Part shown: one piece after another, positions 42,057 to 51,647 of the stretch | How the letters are laid out: each line of letters starts with the position of its first letter | Numbering within the stretch: position 1 is the first letter of the stretch | Assembly: GCA_026393115.1 (NCBI GenBank) | Contig: JAPLAU010000034.1 | Coordinates: 33,130 to 97,129 of the forward strand | DNA length: 64,000 nt | Direction of reading: 5' to 3' | Source of the DNA: Actinomycetota bacterium | Lineage (GTDB): Bacteria; Actinomycetota; Actinomycetes; S36-B12; CAIYMF01 | Position numbers and translations under genes: made by a program | The notes under the pieces: model-generated | Told to the model about the DNA's origin: nothing | Database searches by the model: none | Seen by the model: only the letters and a program-made list of their open reading frames with translations

Positions 42057-43354
42057 AGCAGTTCGGCCTCAACATCGCTGAGTGCCGCATCGAGAATTTC
42101 CAGCAATGTTGCCACTTCCTCGTGAGTAATCGTCAGTGGTGGCGCAATCAACACAGCGTCGTTGAATCCGCCGGTCGCGGGATACACCAGCAGGCCGCGC
42201 GCCGTCGTCGCCGTTGCCAACCGCGCCGCAAGCATTCCCTGAGCAAGTGGCGGCGAGGGAAGTGACGCGTCGAGTTCGATCGCTTGCAGCATGCCTAGCC
42301 CGCGCGCATCGGCCACGAGGGGATGCACCGCCTGCAGGGCGCGCAATCCTTCTGCCAGTGGCACGGCCGCGTCACGTCCGCGCGCGATGACATCCTCATC
42401 CACGATCACGTTGAGCACAGCGAGCGCAGCAGCGGCCACGAGTGGATTTCCGGAGTACGTGTGGCCGCCCTTGATGCGCCCTGAACCCTGAATCAGCGCG
42501 TTGAGCACGCGCTCGTCAAGCGCCACAGCGGCGATGGCTGCGTAACCCGAACCCAATCCCTTTCCAAACGCGACGATGTCTGCGTGCACTCCCCAGTGTT
42601 CAGTCGCGAGCAGAGTTCCGGTGCGCCCCATGCCAGTCATTACTTCATCGGCAATGAGTAGCACTCCGAATTCATCGCACAGCGCACGTATCCCTTGCCA
42701 ATAGCCGTCGGGAGGAACTGTTGCGGCAACGGTCGCGCCTCCCACCGGCTCAAGAATGACTGCAGCAGTTTCATGCGCGCGCTCTTCGAAGATGACGCGT
42801 GCTTCTGTCAACAACAGCGCGCAGTATTCGTCGTCGGTCATCTCGGGTGCATCTCGGAAGGCGTAGGGCGCGCGCAGTGCGGGGAAATCGTGGCTTAGAT
42901 TTCCAACGACATCACGTCGAGCGTGGCCCGACAAACTCAGTGCGCCGAGTGTGTTGCCGTGGTAGCCGGCCGCGTGTGACAGGAACCAGGTTCGTTCTGG
43001 CTCGCCGATCTCGCGGAAGTACTGCAGGGCGAACTGCATGGCGGCTTCCACTGCTTCAGAACCTGAATTCACGAACCACAATCCGGCATGTCCAGTCATC
43101 GTGGTGAGGCGTTCAGCGATCTCTTCAAGAGGTTCGTTCGTGAAGGACCCGCGGTGAGCGAAAGTCGCGCGCTGCGCCTGCTGCGTGATGGCTTGAATGA
43201 CGCGCGGGTGAGAGTGTCCGATGAGCGATACAACGGCACCTGAGCACCCGTCGAGATAGCGCTTGCCAGTGGTGTCGACTAGCCACACTCCCTCGGCGTA
43301 GTCGATCGTAGGAAGGTACCCGCCGAGGACGTTGGAAATGAGGGCTGAGGTCAC
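42053..43354 (-). CDS. Class III PLP-dependent aminotransferase
   Basis: 433 residues. The PLP fold is shown by FVNSGSEAVEAAMQFALQYF, LLIADEVMTGMGRTG (the Asp that binds the pyridine N) and VAFGKGLGSGYAAIAAV with the Schiff-base Lys. Substrate class (omega-amino acid, diamine or similar) is unresolved. GTG 43354 lies 6 nt after TACGGT on the minus strand, suggesting leaderless translation; GTG 43357 is one codon longer. Not clearly in an operon with its neighbours. Confidence 0.9.
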   Translation of the reverse strand: MTSALISNVLGGYLPTIDYAEGVWLVDTTGKRYLDGCSGAVVSLIGHSHPRVIQAITQQAQRATFAHRGSFTNEPLEEIAERLTTMTGHAGLWFVNSGSEAVEAAMQFALQYFREIGEPERTWFLSHAAGYHGNTLGALSLSGHARRDVVGNLSHDFPALRAPYAFRDAPEMTDDEYCALLLTEARVIFEERAHETAAVILEPVGGATVAATVPPDGYWQGIRALCDEFGVLLIADEVMTGMGRTGTLLATEHWGVHADIVAFGKGLGSGYAAIAAVALDERVLNALIQGSGRIKGGHTYSGNPLVAAAALAVLNVIVDEDVIARGRDAAVPLAEGLRALQAVHPLVADARGLGMLQAIELDASLPSPPLAQGMLAARLATATTARGLLVYPATGGFNDAVLIAPPLTITHEEVATLLEILDAALSDVEAELL

Positions 43355-43486
43355 CACTCCACCGTAGATGAGAGCGGGGCAGGGGTGGCGGGGGATTGTT
43401 CAGACGGAGCGGATGTGGCGTCTGGGTGCACCCGGTGTGCGCGAGAGGGTCGTTGTCGCGTATTCTTCTGGAAGCCGCAAGGCTGG

Positions 43487-43560
43487 CGCGGGGTGGAGCA
43501 GCTCGGTAGCTCGCTGGGCTCATAACCCAGAGGTCGTAGGTTCAAATCCTCCCGCCGCTA
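43487..43560 (+). tRNA. Initiator tRNA-Met (CAT), with two stem mismatches
   Basis: The 74-nt cloverleaf has D-stem GAGC/GCTC, an anticodon stem with three G-C pairs around CTCATAA (CTGGG/CCCAG), T-loop TTCAAAT and unpaired C1. These are initiator hallmarks. CCA is not encoded. The 3' half gives a T-C mismatch at 50:64 and G-G at 6:67, which an intact gene should not have. A -10-like TATTCT lies at 43461-43466. Confidence 0.88.
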
Positions 43561-43569
43561 CTCAATGGC

Positions 43570-43597
43570 GAAGGCCCGGTCTCGCCACCGGGCCTTC
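43570..43597 (+). terminator. Terminator hairpin after the tRNA gene
   Basis: GAAGGCCCGGT pairs perfectly with ACCGGGCCTTC around CTCGCC, 9 nt after the tRNA 3' end. Only a weak T-containing tail (GTCATTGTC) follows. Confidence 0.8.
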
Positions 43598-43622
43598 GTC
43601 ATTGTCATGTTTGCGGATGAAA

Positions 43623-43958
43623 CTACGAACCTCGAACGATCCAGACCTTACGAATCTTCTCGGTGATCTCCCACGTGGTGTCGTCGCCCTCGTGCAGAAC
43701 GCCCACCACGCCAGGCTTGAGTTCGATCACTGCGCCATTGGCATCGGTGATGCGGCCCCGGCCTTCGAGGATGACGAACATCTCGGGACCGTAGGAGGCA
43801 TGGGAGTTGCCGACAGAGTGTTCCCAGATGCCGACCTCAAGGCCGACATCGCTCGTGAGCTCGACAAGAGCTGAACTGACGCCCTCGGATAGCGCGGCGT
43901 CAGCGGCGAATGGCTCGTGGCTGACCTGGACGGCGAATGCATCGAAGCTCTCAATCAT
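43623..43958 (-). CDS. Cupin-domain protein
   Basis: 111 residues forming a single cupin barrel: VGIWEHSVGNSHASYGPEMFVILEGRGRI and the second motif LKPGVVGVLHEGDDTTWEI. Metal ligands are incomplete (His and Glu present, first-motif pattern loose), so it could be a binding or isomerase-type cupin such as the EutQ-like DUF861. The ATG sits 6 nt after TAGGGT on the minus strand, a leaderless pattern. It is divergent from the aldehyde dehydrogenase gene. Confidence 0.78.
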   Translation of the reverse strand: MIESFDAFAVQVSHEPFAADAALSEGVSSALVELTSDVGLEVGIWEHSVGNSHASYGPEMFVILEGRGRITDANGAVIELKPGVVGVLHEGDDTTWEITEKIRKVWIVRGS

Positions 43959-44108
43959 GTGAGCACCCTAGCGTGCGGCGACGCGCGTGTAGCCGGAACG
44001 CTGACGACTCTTTGTCGTCGCCCGTTCACGCATCCTGAATGGCACTGTGCGAATGGGGACTCCTCGGCCACGATCAGGTAAGGATCCCCGTCACGAAGTG
44101 GAGCGGAC

Positions 44109-44981
44109 ATGCTGGAAGCGGCAATCGTCGGATCGGGCAACATCGGAACCGACCTCATGTACAAACTCCTACGCTCGGAGAACGTTCGCCCGAGATGGAT
44201 GATCGGCGTTGACCCCGACAGCGACGGACTCGCTCGCGCTCGTGGTCTCGGACTTGAGGTCTCTGCGGGGGGAGCCGATTGGCTGCTGGCCCAAGACGAA
44301 CTCCCCGACATCGTGTTTGAAGCCACCTCGGCCAAGGTGCACGCCGCATATGCGCAGCGTTACGCCGATGCTGGCATCACGGCAATCGATCTGACACCTG
44401 CTTCCGTTGGCCCGTACGTCGTACCCGCGGTGAACCTCGACGAGTTCATCGACGCCCCCAACATGAACATGGTGAGTTGTGCGGGGCAGGCCACGATTCC
44501 GATCATGGCAGCTATTGCGGCGGTCACCGACGTCGAATACGGCGAGATCGTTGCTGCTCTGTCGAGCAAGAGTGCCGGCCCCGGTACCCGCCAGAACCTC
44601 AGCGAATTCAATGAGAAAACGGCTGTTGCGTTGATGAAGGTTGGTGGAGCGGCCAAGGCCAAGGCGATCGCCATCATCAATCCTGCCGATCCGCCGATCA
44701 TCATGCGCGACACCGTGTATGCCGAAGTGCGCGAGGTCAACGCGGCCGCCATTGAGGCGTCGGTGCGCGCGATGATCGCGGCGGTGCAGCAGTACGTGCC
44801 CGGTTACCGGCTTCGCTTCTTCGATATCGAAAACAACCGAGTCACGGTGATGCTCGAAGTTGAGGGCGCCGGTGACTACCTGCCTACCTACGCAGGAAAT
44901 CTCGACATCATCACCGCGGCAGCGGCACGCGTCGCGGACGTTGTTGCTCGCAAGCGCATGGAAGCGGAGGTATCAGCATGA
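44109..44981 (+). CDS. Acetaldehyde dehydrogenase (acylating), DmpF/HsaG-type
   Basis: 290 residues with Rossmann motif GSGNIGTD (8-15) and the catalytic Cys124 in [11 protein letters not shown]. This enzyme oxidises acetaldehyde (or propanal) to acyl-CoA and channels its substrate from the aldolase encoded next. The ATG is preceded by GTGGAGCGG. Its stop overlaps the aldolase start (ATGA). The gene order adh-aldolase is the core of aromatic or cholesterol meta-cleavage lower pathways. Confidence 0.93.
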   Translation: MLEAAIVGSGNIGTDLMYKLLRSENVRPRWMIGVDPDSDGLARARGLGLEVSAGGADWLLAQDELPDIVFEATSAKVHAAYAQRYADAGITAIDLTPASVGPYVVPAVNLDEFIDAPNMNMVSCAGQATIPIMAAIAAVTDVEYGEIVAALSSKSAGPGTRQNLSEFNEKTAVALMKVGGAAKAKAIAIINPADPPIIMRDTVYAEVREVNAAAIEASVRAMIAAVQQYVPGYRLRFFDIENNRVTVMLEVEGAGDYLPTYAGNLDIITAAAARVADVVARKRMEAEVSA

Positions 44982-46003
44982 GTACGCCACTGATTCACAT
45001 TGTTGACACGAGCTTGCGCGACGGCAGTAACACTGTCGGCCACCAGTTCACCACCGAACAGGTCGCAGCGGTCTCAGCCGGGCTTGACAGTGCCGGTGTT
45101 CGCACCATCGAAGTTGCTCACGGCGACGGAATTGGCGGCTCGTCACTTCAATTCGGCAGGGCTGCGGCGACCGATCCCGAGTACGTTGCCGCTGCGGTGG
45201 CAGCAGTCAAGGACGCGAGCATTGCGGTGCTCTACGTTCCGGGAATCGCGACATTGGGCGATCTGCAGGGCTGCATCGATGCCGGAATCACCACGGTTCG
45301 CGTTGCCGTGCATTGCACCGAAGCTGACTGTGGCCAGCAGCCGGTGATCTGGGCCAAGGAAAAGGGCCTCACCGTGATGACGTTCCTGATGATGAGCCAT
45401 ATGCTGCCGCCCGATCGGCTGCTGGAACAGGCGAAGCTGCTCGACTCATACGGTGCAGACGTCATCTATGTAGTCGATTCAGCGGGCGCGCTCGTTCCAA
45501 ACTCAACTTCCGAGCGCGTTGACGCCTTCGCGCAAAACCTTCGCGCGAAAGTGGGCTTTCACGCTCACAACAATCTCGGCTTGGGCGTAGGCAACGCACT
45601 CGCTGCGGCGGAAGCTGGAGCAACCTACATTGACGGATCCCTGCGCGGCCTGGGCGCGGGTGCAGGTAATGCGCAGACCGAAGTGTTGGCAGCGGCCTTC
45701 GGTCGTGCGGGATATGAAATCGACGCCGAACTTTTCGCGCTGCTCGATACTGCCGAGAACGTTGTCGCTCCGATCATGCGTCGACCGCAAGTCATCGACG
45801 AGACAGCAGTCATGATCGGCTACGCGGGCGTGTACTCGACGTTCTTCCACTTCGCCAAGCGCGCAAGCGAAAAGTACAACGTGCCCGTGGCGCAGATCAT
45901 CATGGAACTTGGACGTCGTGGAGTCATCGGCGGGCAAGAGGACATGATCATCGACGTGGCCGCTGAGATGGCTGGACAGCTGGAGCCCGTCGTCGCAAGT
46001 TGA
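44978..46003 (+). CDS. 4-hydroxy-2-oxovalerate aldolase, DmpG/HsaF-type
   Basis: 341 residues of the DRE-TIM family: [11 protein letters not shown] carries the catalytic Arg and metal-binding Asp, GFHAHNN the metal-binding His residues. The C-terminal DmpG-communication domain follows ([15 protein letters not shown]). It cleaves 4-hydroxy-2-oxoacids to pyruvate and aldehyde, which passes to the partner dehydrogenase. The 2-hydroxypentadienoate hydratase that normally completes the trio is not present nearby. Confidence 0.93.
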   Translation: MSTPLIHIVDTSLRDGSNTVGHQFTTEQVAAVSAGLDSAGVRTIEVAHGDGIGGSSLQFGRAAATDPEYVAAAVAAVKDASIAVLYVPGIATLGDLQGCIDAGITTVRVAVHCTEADCGQQPVIWAKEKGLTVMTFLMMSHMLPPDRLLEQAKLLDSYGADVIYVVDSAGALVPNSTSERVDAFAQNLRAKVGFHAHNNLGLGVGNALAAAEAGATYIDGSLRGLGAGAGNAQTEVLAAAFGRAGYEIDAELFALLDTAENVVAPIMRRPQVIDETAVMIGYAGVYSTFFHFAKRASEKYNVPVAQIIMELGRRGVIGGQEDMIIDVAAEMAGQLEPVVAS

Positions 46004-46077
46004 GAGAGATCTCATCGCACCGCTGAGTGGCCTCTGTATCGTGGCAGGTTCCACCGCTACAGACGCTGAGGTCGCTC

Positions 46078-46830
46078 ATGCTGCAAACCATTGCCAAGGT
46101 TGGACCGGTCCTCGACCTGTTCACTGAGGACCGCACTGAGTGGGGCGTGAGCGAGGCCGCTGAGGAGTTGGGGATTCCGCGCTCGACCGCCCATTCTTTG
46201 CTGTCGAGTCTGGCCGAGACCGGTCTGCTGATGGGTTCGAGTAAAGGGCGGTACCGACTCGGGTGGCGCATTATTGAACTCAACGCAGTGATGCACGCTG
46301 GTAACGACATTCGCAGTGTTGCCGAGCCGGTGCTCCTTGATCTGAACGAGCAGACCGGAGAGACGACCAATCTGGGCGTTCTTGATCGCGGCTATGTGAT
46401 CTACCTCGACAAAATCGCATCCCGCCACCAAGTAGGGGTCACCGGTGTTCGAATCGGCGCGAAACTCGAAGCGCACTGCAGTGCGATTGGCAAAGTGCTG
46501 CTGGCCTACGAAAGTTCCGCGCGTGTTCAGGCGATCCTCGCAAGCCCGAATCTGAGGCGGTTCACGGACAAGACCATCACCGACCCGCACATTCTTGAGC
46601 GTGAGTTAGAGGTGATTCGCAGTCAGGGTGTGGCCTACGAGTCGGGCGAGGCTGTGGCTGATGTGGCGTGCATTGCGGCACCGGTGAAGGACGCCTACGG
46701 AGTAGTCGTGGCGGCGGTGAGCATTACTGGCCCGGTGTTCCGCATCGATGCACATCGCGAAGCGTTGGGTCGCGCCGTCAAGGCTGCCGCAGCCGACATC
46801 ACTGCGAGGCTGACTATCCACAAGCGTTGA
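46078..46830 (+). CDS. IclR-family transcriptional regulator
   Basis: 250 residues: an N-terminal winged HTH (VSEAAEELGIPRSTAHSLLSSLAETGLL) and a C-terminal IclR effector domain (AHCSAIGKVLLAY, AYESGEAVADVACIAAPV). IclR proteins commonly control aromatic and short-chain acid catabolism, so it is a good candidate to regulate the adjacent aldolase-dehydrogenase pair. GAGG 7 nt before ATG 46078 sets the start; GTG 46027 is an alternative. Confidence 0.9.
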   Translation: MLQTIAKVGPVLDLFTEDRTEWGVSEAAEELGIPRSTAHSLLSSLAETGLLMGSSKGRYRLGWRIIELNAVMHAGNDIRSVAEPVLLDLNEQTGETTNLGVLDRGYVIYLDKIASRHQVGVTGVRIGAKLEAHCSAIGKVLLAYESSARVQAILASPNLRRFTDKTITDPHILERELEVIRSQGVAYESGEAVADVACIAAPVKDAYGVVVAAVSITGPVFRIDAHREALGRAVKAAAADITARLTIHKR

Positions 46831-46855
46831 GGCACCAGGTGCATTGCCGATAGGG

Positions 46856-46894
46856 AGTTAACTAGTTGACAATAGCAATCTCTACTAGTTAACT
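46856..46894 (+). promoter_or_regulatory. MarR promoter with paired operator
   Basis: AGTTAACTAGT (46856-46866) and ACTAGTTAACT (46884-46894) are exact inverse repeats. They frame TTGACA (46866-46871), a 17-bp spacer and TTAACT (46889-46894). The ATG begins 6 nt later, so the mRNA is probably leaderless and repressed by its own product. Confidence 0.8.
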
Positions 46895-46900
46895 GCGTGC

Positions 46901-47338
46901 ATGGAGGAAGCAAAAATCACGTTCACCCTGAATCGACTCGTCTCGGTGCTGAACTCGCACGCAGACGCGATCCTCAGGGCTCGATACGACATGACCTTCA
47001 GTCAGTTCCTGTTCCTCGTGGCACTGCGTCCCGGGCCTCTGTCGATGACTGGCTTAGGTGCGTCGCTTGATGTCACGACGGCGGCCGTCAGTAAGCGTGC
47101 GCCGTGGTTCGAGGAGCGAAAGCTCATCCGAATCCACTCCGATCCGCGTCATGGACGCAAGCAGTTGTTGAGTTTGACCTCCAAGGGTCAGCGTCTCGTC
47201 GAGGAAACGGCCGAGGCACTTGACCAAGCGTTTATCGAACGATTCAGCGATTTCAAAAGCAGTGACCTTGCCGCATTTCACGCCGATCTCAATCGAGTGT
47301 TGGAGCATCTGATGACAATTCCTAAGGTGACGACATGA
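46901..47338 (+). CDS. MarR-family transcriptional regulator
   Basis: 145 residues with a MarR winged helix: FSQFLFLVALRPGPLSMTGL, DVTTAAVSKRAPWFEERKLI, and wing DPRHGRKQLLSLTSKG. The start sits 6 nt downstream of the -10 box. MarR proteins dissociate from paired palindromes when they bind drugs or phenolics. The gene precedes an MFS efflux pump by 79 bp with no promoter-like sequence noticed between, so this is likely a regulator-pump operon. Confidence 0.92.
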   Translation: MEEAKITFTLNRLVSVLNSHADAILRARYDMTFSQFLFLVALRPGPLSMTGLGASLDVTTAAVSKRAPWFEERKLIRIHSDPRHGRKQLLSLTSKGQRLVEETAEALDQAFIERFSDFKSSDLAAFHADLNRVLEHLMTIPKVTT

Positions 47339-47417
47339 GGAACAACTTCGCGCTCAGTACGGCCGCGCAGGAACACCTGCCTGCCAGGACACGTGCCCTC
47401 GGTGCCAAGGATGCACG

Positions 47418-48959
47418 TTGACGTCAACAGAAGAGCGACCGGTCACTGGAGCAATGAGTAAGCGCCGGCGCTGGATCGCTTTGGGAATCCTGTGCCTGAG
47501 TCTTCTGCTGTCGGTTGTCGACAACACCATCGTGAACGTGGCGCTTCCAACGCTCAACCAAGACTTGGGCGCCGGAACGACCGAACTCCAATGGATCGTT
47601 GATTCCTACACGCTCGTCTTCTCAGCTCTGCTTCTCGCCATGGGTCACTTTGGCGATCGCTTTGGCCGCAAGCGTGCCTTGCAAGTAGGGCTGCTCATCT
47701 TCGCGTTCACGTCCGGACTCGCCGCGATGTCGACAACGTCGGGGCAACTCATCGGCGCGCGAGCGCTGATGGGAATTGGTGCGGCGCTGATCTTCCCAGC
47801 AACGTTGGCGATCTTGGTGAACGTGTTCACCGAGCCCAAGGAACGTGCGGCGGCGATTGGTGTGTGGTCAGCGATGGTGGGAGTGGCTGTCGCCATTGGC
47901 CCGGTGACGGGTGGACTACTTCTTGAACACTTCTGGTGGGGTTCGATCTTCATGGTCAACATTCCTGTCGTGATCATTGCGATCGTGCTTGGGGCTTTCC
48001 TCCTGCCGGAATCGCGCGATCCGCAGGTCGGTCCGATGGACTACGTGGGCTTGGTGCTCTCTGCGTCCGGAGTTGGACTTGTCATTTGGGCGATTATCGA
48101 GGCTCCCACCTGGGGGTGGACGTCACCCGCAATCCTCGCTGCGCTGGTGGGCGGTATCGCACTACTCGCCGTATTCGTCATCGTCGAACGTCGGCTGGAG
48201 CATCCGTTGCTTGACGTAGGACTCTTCTCGAATGCTCGGTTCACGGCCGCCAGTCTTTCAGTGACCACGGCGTTCTTCGCCCTCTTCGGATTCATCTTCC
48301 TCATCACGCAATTCCTGCAGCTTATTCAGGGGTACAGCCCGCTTGAGGCGGGTGTTCGCACTCTGCCCTTCGCGATCGCCACGGGAATCATGTCGCCAGT
48401 GGCTATCACGCTGATGCATCGATTCGGTTCAAAGGCGATCGTGACGATCGGGCTGCTGGTGATGGCTGTCGGGTTCGTCATCGCTGCGACCGTGCAGGTT
48501 GATACTCCCTACTTCGGGCGGGTCCTGATTTCGATGGTGACGATTGCGGCGGGACTCGGTCTGGCGTCGAGTCCGGCAACGGAATCGATCATGGGTGCGC
48601 TGCCGCCGGAGAAGGCGGGGGCAGGGGCAGCAGTAAACGACACCACCCGTGAATTTGGTGGCACGCTTGGCGTAGCCGTTGTCGGATCGGTGTTTCTTAG
48701 CGTCTACGGATCCGAAGTTGTCGACGGCTACCGAAGCCTGGGTCTTCCTCCTCAGTTTGAGTCGATCGTTCGAGAGTCGCTAGGCGGAGGGCTGGCAGTC
48801 GCTGCGAAACTGCCTGACGCTGCGTCATCGCAGCTGGCCGCAATCGCCAAGAACGCCTTCGTCGATGGACTGAGTCGAGGTTCGTTGGTGTCGGCTGCCG
48901 TTGTTGTGGTGGGTGCCATCGTCGCGTGGAAGTTCCTGCCGGCGCGCGCTGCGTCGTGA
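47418..48959 (+). CDS. MFS drug exporter, DHA2 (EmrB/QacA-type)
   Basis: 513 residues and about 14 transmembrane helices. Family motifs include LSVVDNTIVNVALPTL in helix 1, MGHFGDRFGRKRAL (motif A) and VGVAVAIGPVTGGLLLEHF (motif C). It should be a proton-driven exporter of amphipathic drugs, controlled by the upstream MarR. TTG 47418 is used because AAGGA lies 7 nt upstream; ATG 47454 would remove 12 residues. Confidence 0.9.
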   Translation: MTSTEERPVTGAMSKRRRWIALGILCLSLLLSVVDNTIVNVALPTLNQDLGAGTTELQWIVDSYTLVFSALLLAMGHFGDRFGRKRALQVGLLIFAFTSGLAAMSTTSGQLIGARALMGIGAALIFPATLAILVNVFTEPKERAAAIGVWSAMVGVAVAIGPVTGGLLLEHFWWGSIFMVNIPVVIIAIVLGAFLLPESRDPQVGPMDYVGLVLSASGVGLVIWAIIEAPTWGWTSPAILAALVGGIALLAVFVIVERRLEHPLLDVGLFSNARFTAASLSVTTAFFALFGFIFLITQFLQLIQGYSPLEAGVRTLPFAIATGIMSPVAITLMHRFGSKAIVTIGLLVMAVGFVIAATVQVDTPYFGRVLISMVTIAAGLGLASSPATESIMGALPPEKAGAGAAVNDTTREFGGTLGVAVVGSVFLSVYGSEVVDGYRSLGLPPQFESIVRESLGGGLAVAAKLPDAASSQLAAIAKNAFVDGLSRGSLVSAAVVVVGAIVAWKFLPARAAS

Positions 48960-48975
48960 GTGTGAAGCGAGGCGG

Positions 48976-49509
48976 CTAACTCTCAACACTCGCTGCTGGG
49001 GTTGCGGGATGCGAGGCTGTGAGTGCGCCTGCGTGCGTGATGCGGCGCCGGACGACGATAAACAAAATAATAGGAACGGCAAGTGACAGGGCCACGATGA
49101 TCACCAGACTGACCATCGTGTCGACCGTGATCGGAAAGCCGTCCTTGCTCAGCGTGCCGACAGCTCCGAAAAGGCCGAAGTACAGGGCAAAGACCATCAT
49201 CGACCAAATCAGTGCCATCACGTTGAGCCGGCGCATGGTGCTCAGTCGGTCGGAGAAGATAGCGGCACCCACACCGATGAGGCTGACGATGACGAGCGGA
49301 ATGCTGGTGATGAACGCGAACAGCAGCAGCAGGCCGGTCTGCCGAGGGTAACCCGACGGATTAGGAATCTGCGAGCCGGCGAACAGGCTCTGCAGGAACC
49401 AGCCAACGAACATGGCCGTCGGCCCCGCGATCCACGCGATTGACACGAACAGGCGTACATCGTTGGTCGCTTCTTGCTCTGGAACCGCAACTACCACGTC
49501 GTTAAGCAT
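48976..49509 (-). CDS. Four-helix membrane protein, unknown function
   Basis: 177 residues with four hydrophobic segments of about 20-25 residues (for example LFVSIAWIAGPTAMFVGWFL and LLLLFAFITSIPLVIVSLIG) and a short polar C-terminus. No family motif was recognised. ATG 49509 is preceded by GGGGTGG; an in-frame GTG at 49545 adds an unlikely basic leader. It converges on the MFS gene. Confidence 0.7.
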   Translation of the reverse strand: MLNDVVVAVPEQEATNDVRLFVSIAWIAGPTAMFVGWFLQSLFAGSQIPNPSGYPRQTGLLLLFAFITSIPLVIVSLIGVGAAIFSDRLSTMRRLNVMALIWSMMVFALYFGLFGAVGTLSKDGFPITVDTMVSLVIIVALSLAVPIILFIVVRRRITHAGALTASHPATPAASVES

Positions 49510-49769
49510 CACACCACCCCGCGCCCGAGCACGTGGTCTTTCCACGAGTGTTTCTAGTCTGGCACGCGATGTGCGCGGACTTTAGGGACTCAAGACCGTA
49601 GTTGGTGATCTCACAGTGCGGTATCGGCTCGGCGCGTTCTTGCCTAGGATTTGCGCTTGCTTCACAATCGCGCGGAGCAGCACATAGTACGGACCGGCGC
49701 ACGTGTTGGGTGGATTCCCGCATAGGCTGAGTAATTCAGCCCTCGGGGGCCAGATCAAGGGAGAAAACC

Positions 49770-51617
49770 ATGAGCAGCACCGTAGTCCGACGCCTCGCCG
49801 TCGGCGCTGTCGCCGTCGTTGCCACCATGGCATTAGCCGCGTGTTCAAGTGGCTCGAATCCGGCGCCGAGCGGCAGTTCCTCTGCAAGTGGCTCGGCGAG
49901 TAACTCGCCCTCAAGCCCAGCGAAGACCTCGGCGGTCATCGCGGAGCCTGCCAACGCTCCCGCCTACTACATTTTCCCGCTCACGCCGATGGACAATTAC
50001 AACGGCCTGAACGATGCCTACTTCCAGGACTTGATCTACCGACCCGTGTACTGGATTGGTGATCATGGTGCGGTGAAAGTCAATGACCAGATCAGTTTGG
50101 CCGAACCGCCCACTTACACCGACGGAGGCAAGACTGCCGTCGTTAAGTTGCGTGACTACCAGTGGTCAGATGGCACTGCCATCACGAGTCGCGACGTGCT
50201 GTTCTTCTGGAATCTGCTGAAGGCAGCCAAAGACAACTGGGCGGGGTATGTACCCGGCGAGTTCCCGGACAACGTGACATCGGTCGCCACTCCTGATGCG
50301 AAGACGATCACCTTCACCTTTGACAAGGTGTACAACCCTGAGTGGATCCTCTACAACGAACTTAGCCAACTGAGCCCGATGCCCCAGCACGCGTGGGACA
50401 TCACAGCGACCGGCCAACAAGCTGGTAATGAAGACCAGACTCCTGCCGGTGCCAAGAAGGTGTACGACTACCTTCTGAGCCAAGCCAAGGATTCAGGCAC
50501 GTACGCGACCAACCCTCTGTGGAAGGTAGTGAGCGGCCCATGGACGGTGCAGTCATTTGCGAACGGTAACGAGGTGACGTTCGCAGCAAACCCGAAGTAC
50601 AGCGGACCCATCAAGCCAACGCTTGAGACGGTGACGCTCAAGCCGTTCACTAGCGATACGGCCGAGTTCAACGTATTGGCCGCTGGTGGCGATGTTGACT
50701 ACGGCTACGTACCGCCGCAGCAAGGTGCTCAGAAAGATCGGGTGGAGTCGCAAGGTTTCACAACCACAGAGGCAACCACGTGGTCGATCAACTACATGGT
50801 CCCGAATTTCAACAACCCCGATGTCGGCCCCATCTTTCAGCAACTTCCCGTTCGTCAGGCTCTTGCGCATCTGATTGACCAGGACGGTTGGATCAAGGGC
50901 CCACTGGGCGGCTACGGCAAGCCCACATTCGGTCCCGTGCCCACTTTCCCGGACAACCCGTTCGTCAGCGCTGCCGGAAAGACCAACGCTTTCCCGTATG
51001 ACCCGCAAGCGGCCATCGACCTTTTGACCCAAAGCGGCTGGGATGTTCAGCCAGATGGTGTCAGCACCTGCAAGTCGCCCGGTACGGGCGCGGGGCAGTG
51101 TGGAGCGGGTATCGCAGCGGGCACGCCGTTGAAATTCAAGGTTGAGTACGCGAGCGGGCTCGGAGCACTCGACAAGGCGATGCAAGCTGAGAAGTCGGCC
51201 TTTTCTCAGGCCGGCATCGAGTTGGAACTGGTCGCCGAGCCGCTCGAGACGGTGAACGCGAACGAAGCCAAGTGCACTCCGACACAGAAGGAGTGTGGCT
51301 GGCAACTCGTGCAGGGTGATTTGGCTTGGACGTTCCAGCCCAACTATTACCCCGAAGGCTCGCTGATGTTTGGCAAGGATGGGTGCTGCAACGCGGGTAG
51401 TTATGAAAGCCCGCAAGCCAACGCACTCATCGCAGCCACACACACGAGTACCTCGCCGGATGCCATGGTTGCGTATCAGGATTACCTGCAAAAGCAACTG
51501 CCCGTACTCTGGACTCCGAAGGCGGAGTCGATCGTGGCTGCTCGCTCGAATCTGTCAGGCACCCAGCCAACGGATCCGTTCAGTAACCTGTATCCAGAAG
51601 AGTGGCGCTGGACGTAA
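49770..51617 (+). CDS. Peptide ABC transporter substrate-binding lipoprotein, system 2
   Basis: 615 residues with a lipoprotein signal ending MALAAC (Cys25) and a Ser-rich linker very similar to that of system 1. The SBP_bac_5 core includes VKLRDYQWSDGTAITSRDVL and FQQLPVRQALAHLIDQDGW. AAGGGAGAA precedes the ATG. It heads SBP-B-C, while the two ATPase genes lie on the opposite strand just beyond. About 260 bp upstream contain no clear promoter. Confidence 0.9.
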   Translation: MSSTVVRRLAVGAVAVVATMALAACSSGSNPAPSGSSSASGSASNSPSSPAKTSAVIAEPANAPAYYIFPLTPMDNYNGLNDAYFQDLIYRPVYWIGDHGAVKVNDQISLAEPPTYTDGGKTAVVKLRDYQWSDGTAITSRDVLFFWNLLKAAKDNWAGYVPGEFPDNVTSVATPDAKTITFTFDKVYNPEWILYNELSQLSPMPQHAWDITATGQQAGNEDQTPAGAKKVYDYLLSQAKDSGTYATNPLWKVVSGPWTVQSFANGNEVTFAANPKYSGPIKPTLETVTLKPFTSDTAEFNVLAAGGDVDYGYVPPQQGAQKDRVESQGFTTTEATTWSINYMVPNFNNPDVGPIFQQLPVRQALAHLIDQDGWIKGPLGGYGKPTFGPVPTFPDNPFVSAAGKTNAFPYDPQAAIDLLTQSGWDVQPDGVSTCKSPGTGAGQCGAGIAAGTPLKFKVEYASGLGALDKAMQAEKSAFSQAGIELELVAEPLETVNANEAKCTPTQKECGWQLVQGDLAWTFQPNYYPEGSLMFGKDGCCNAGSYESPQANALIAATHTSTSPDAMVAYQDYLQKQLPVLWTPKAESIVAARSNLSGTQPTDPFSNLYPEEWRWT

Positions 51618-51647
51618 CAGTCGGCGCGGGGAGGTGAGTCCGGCGCC

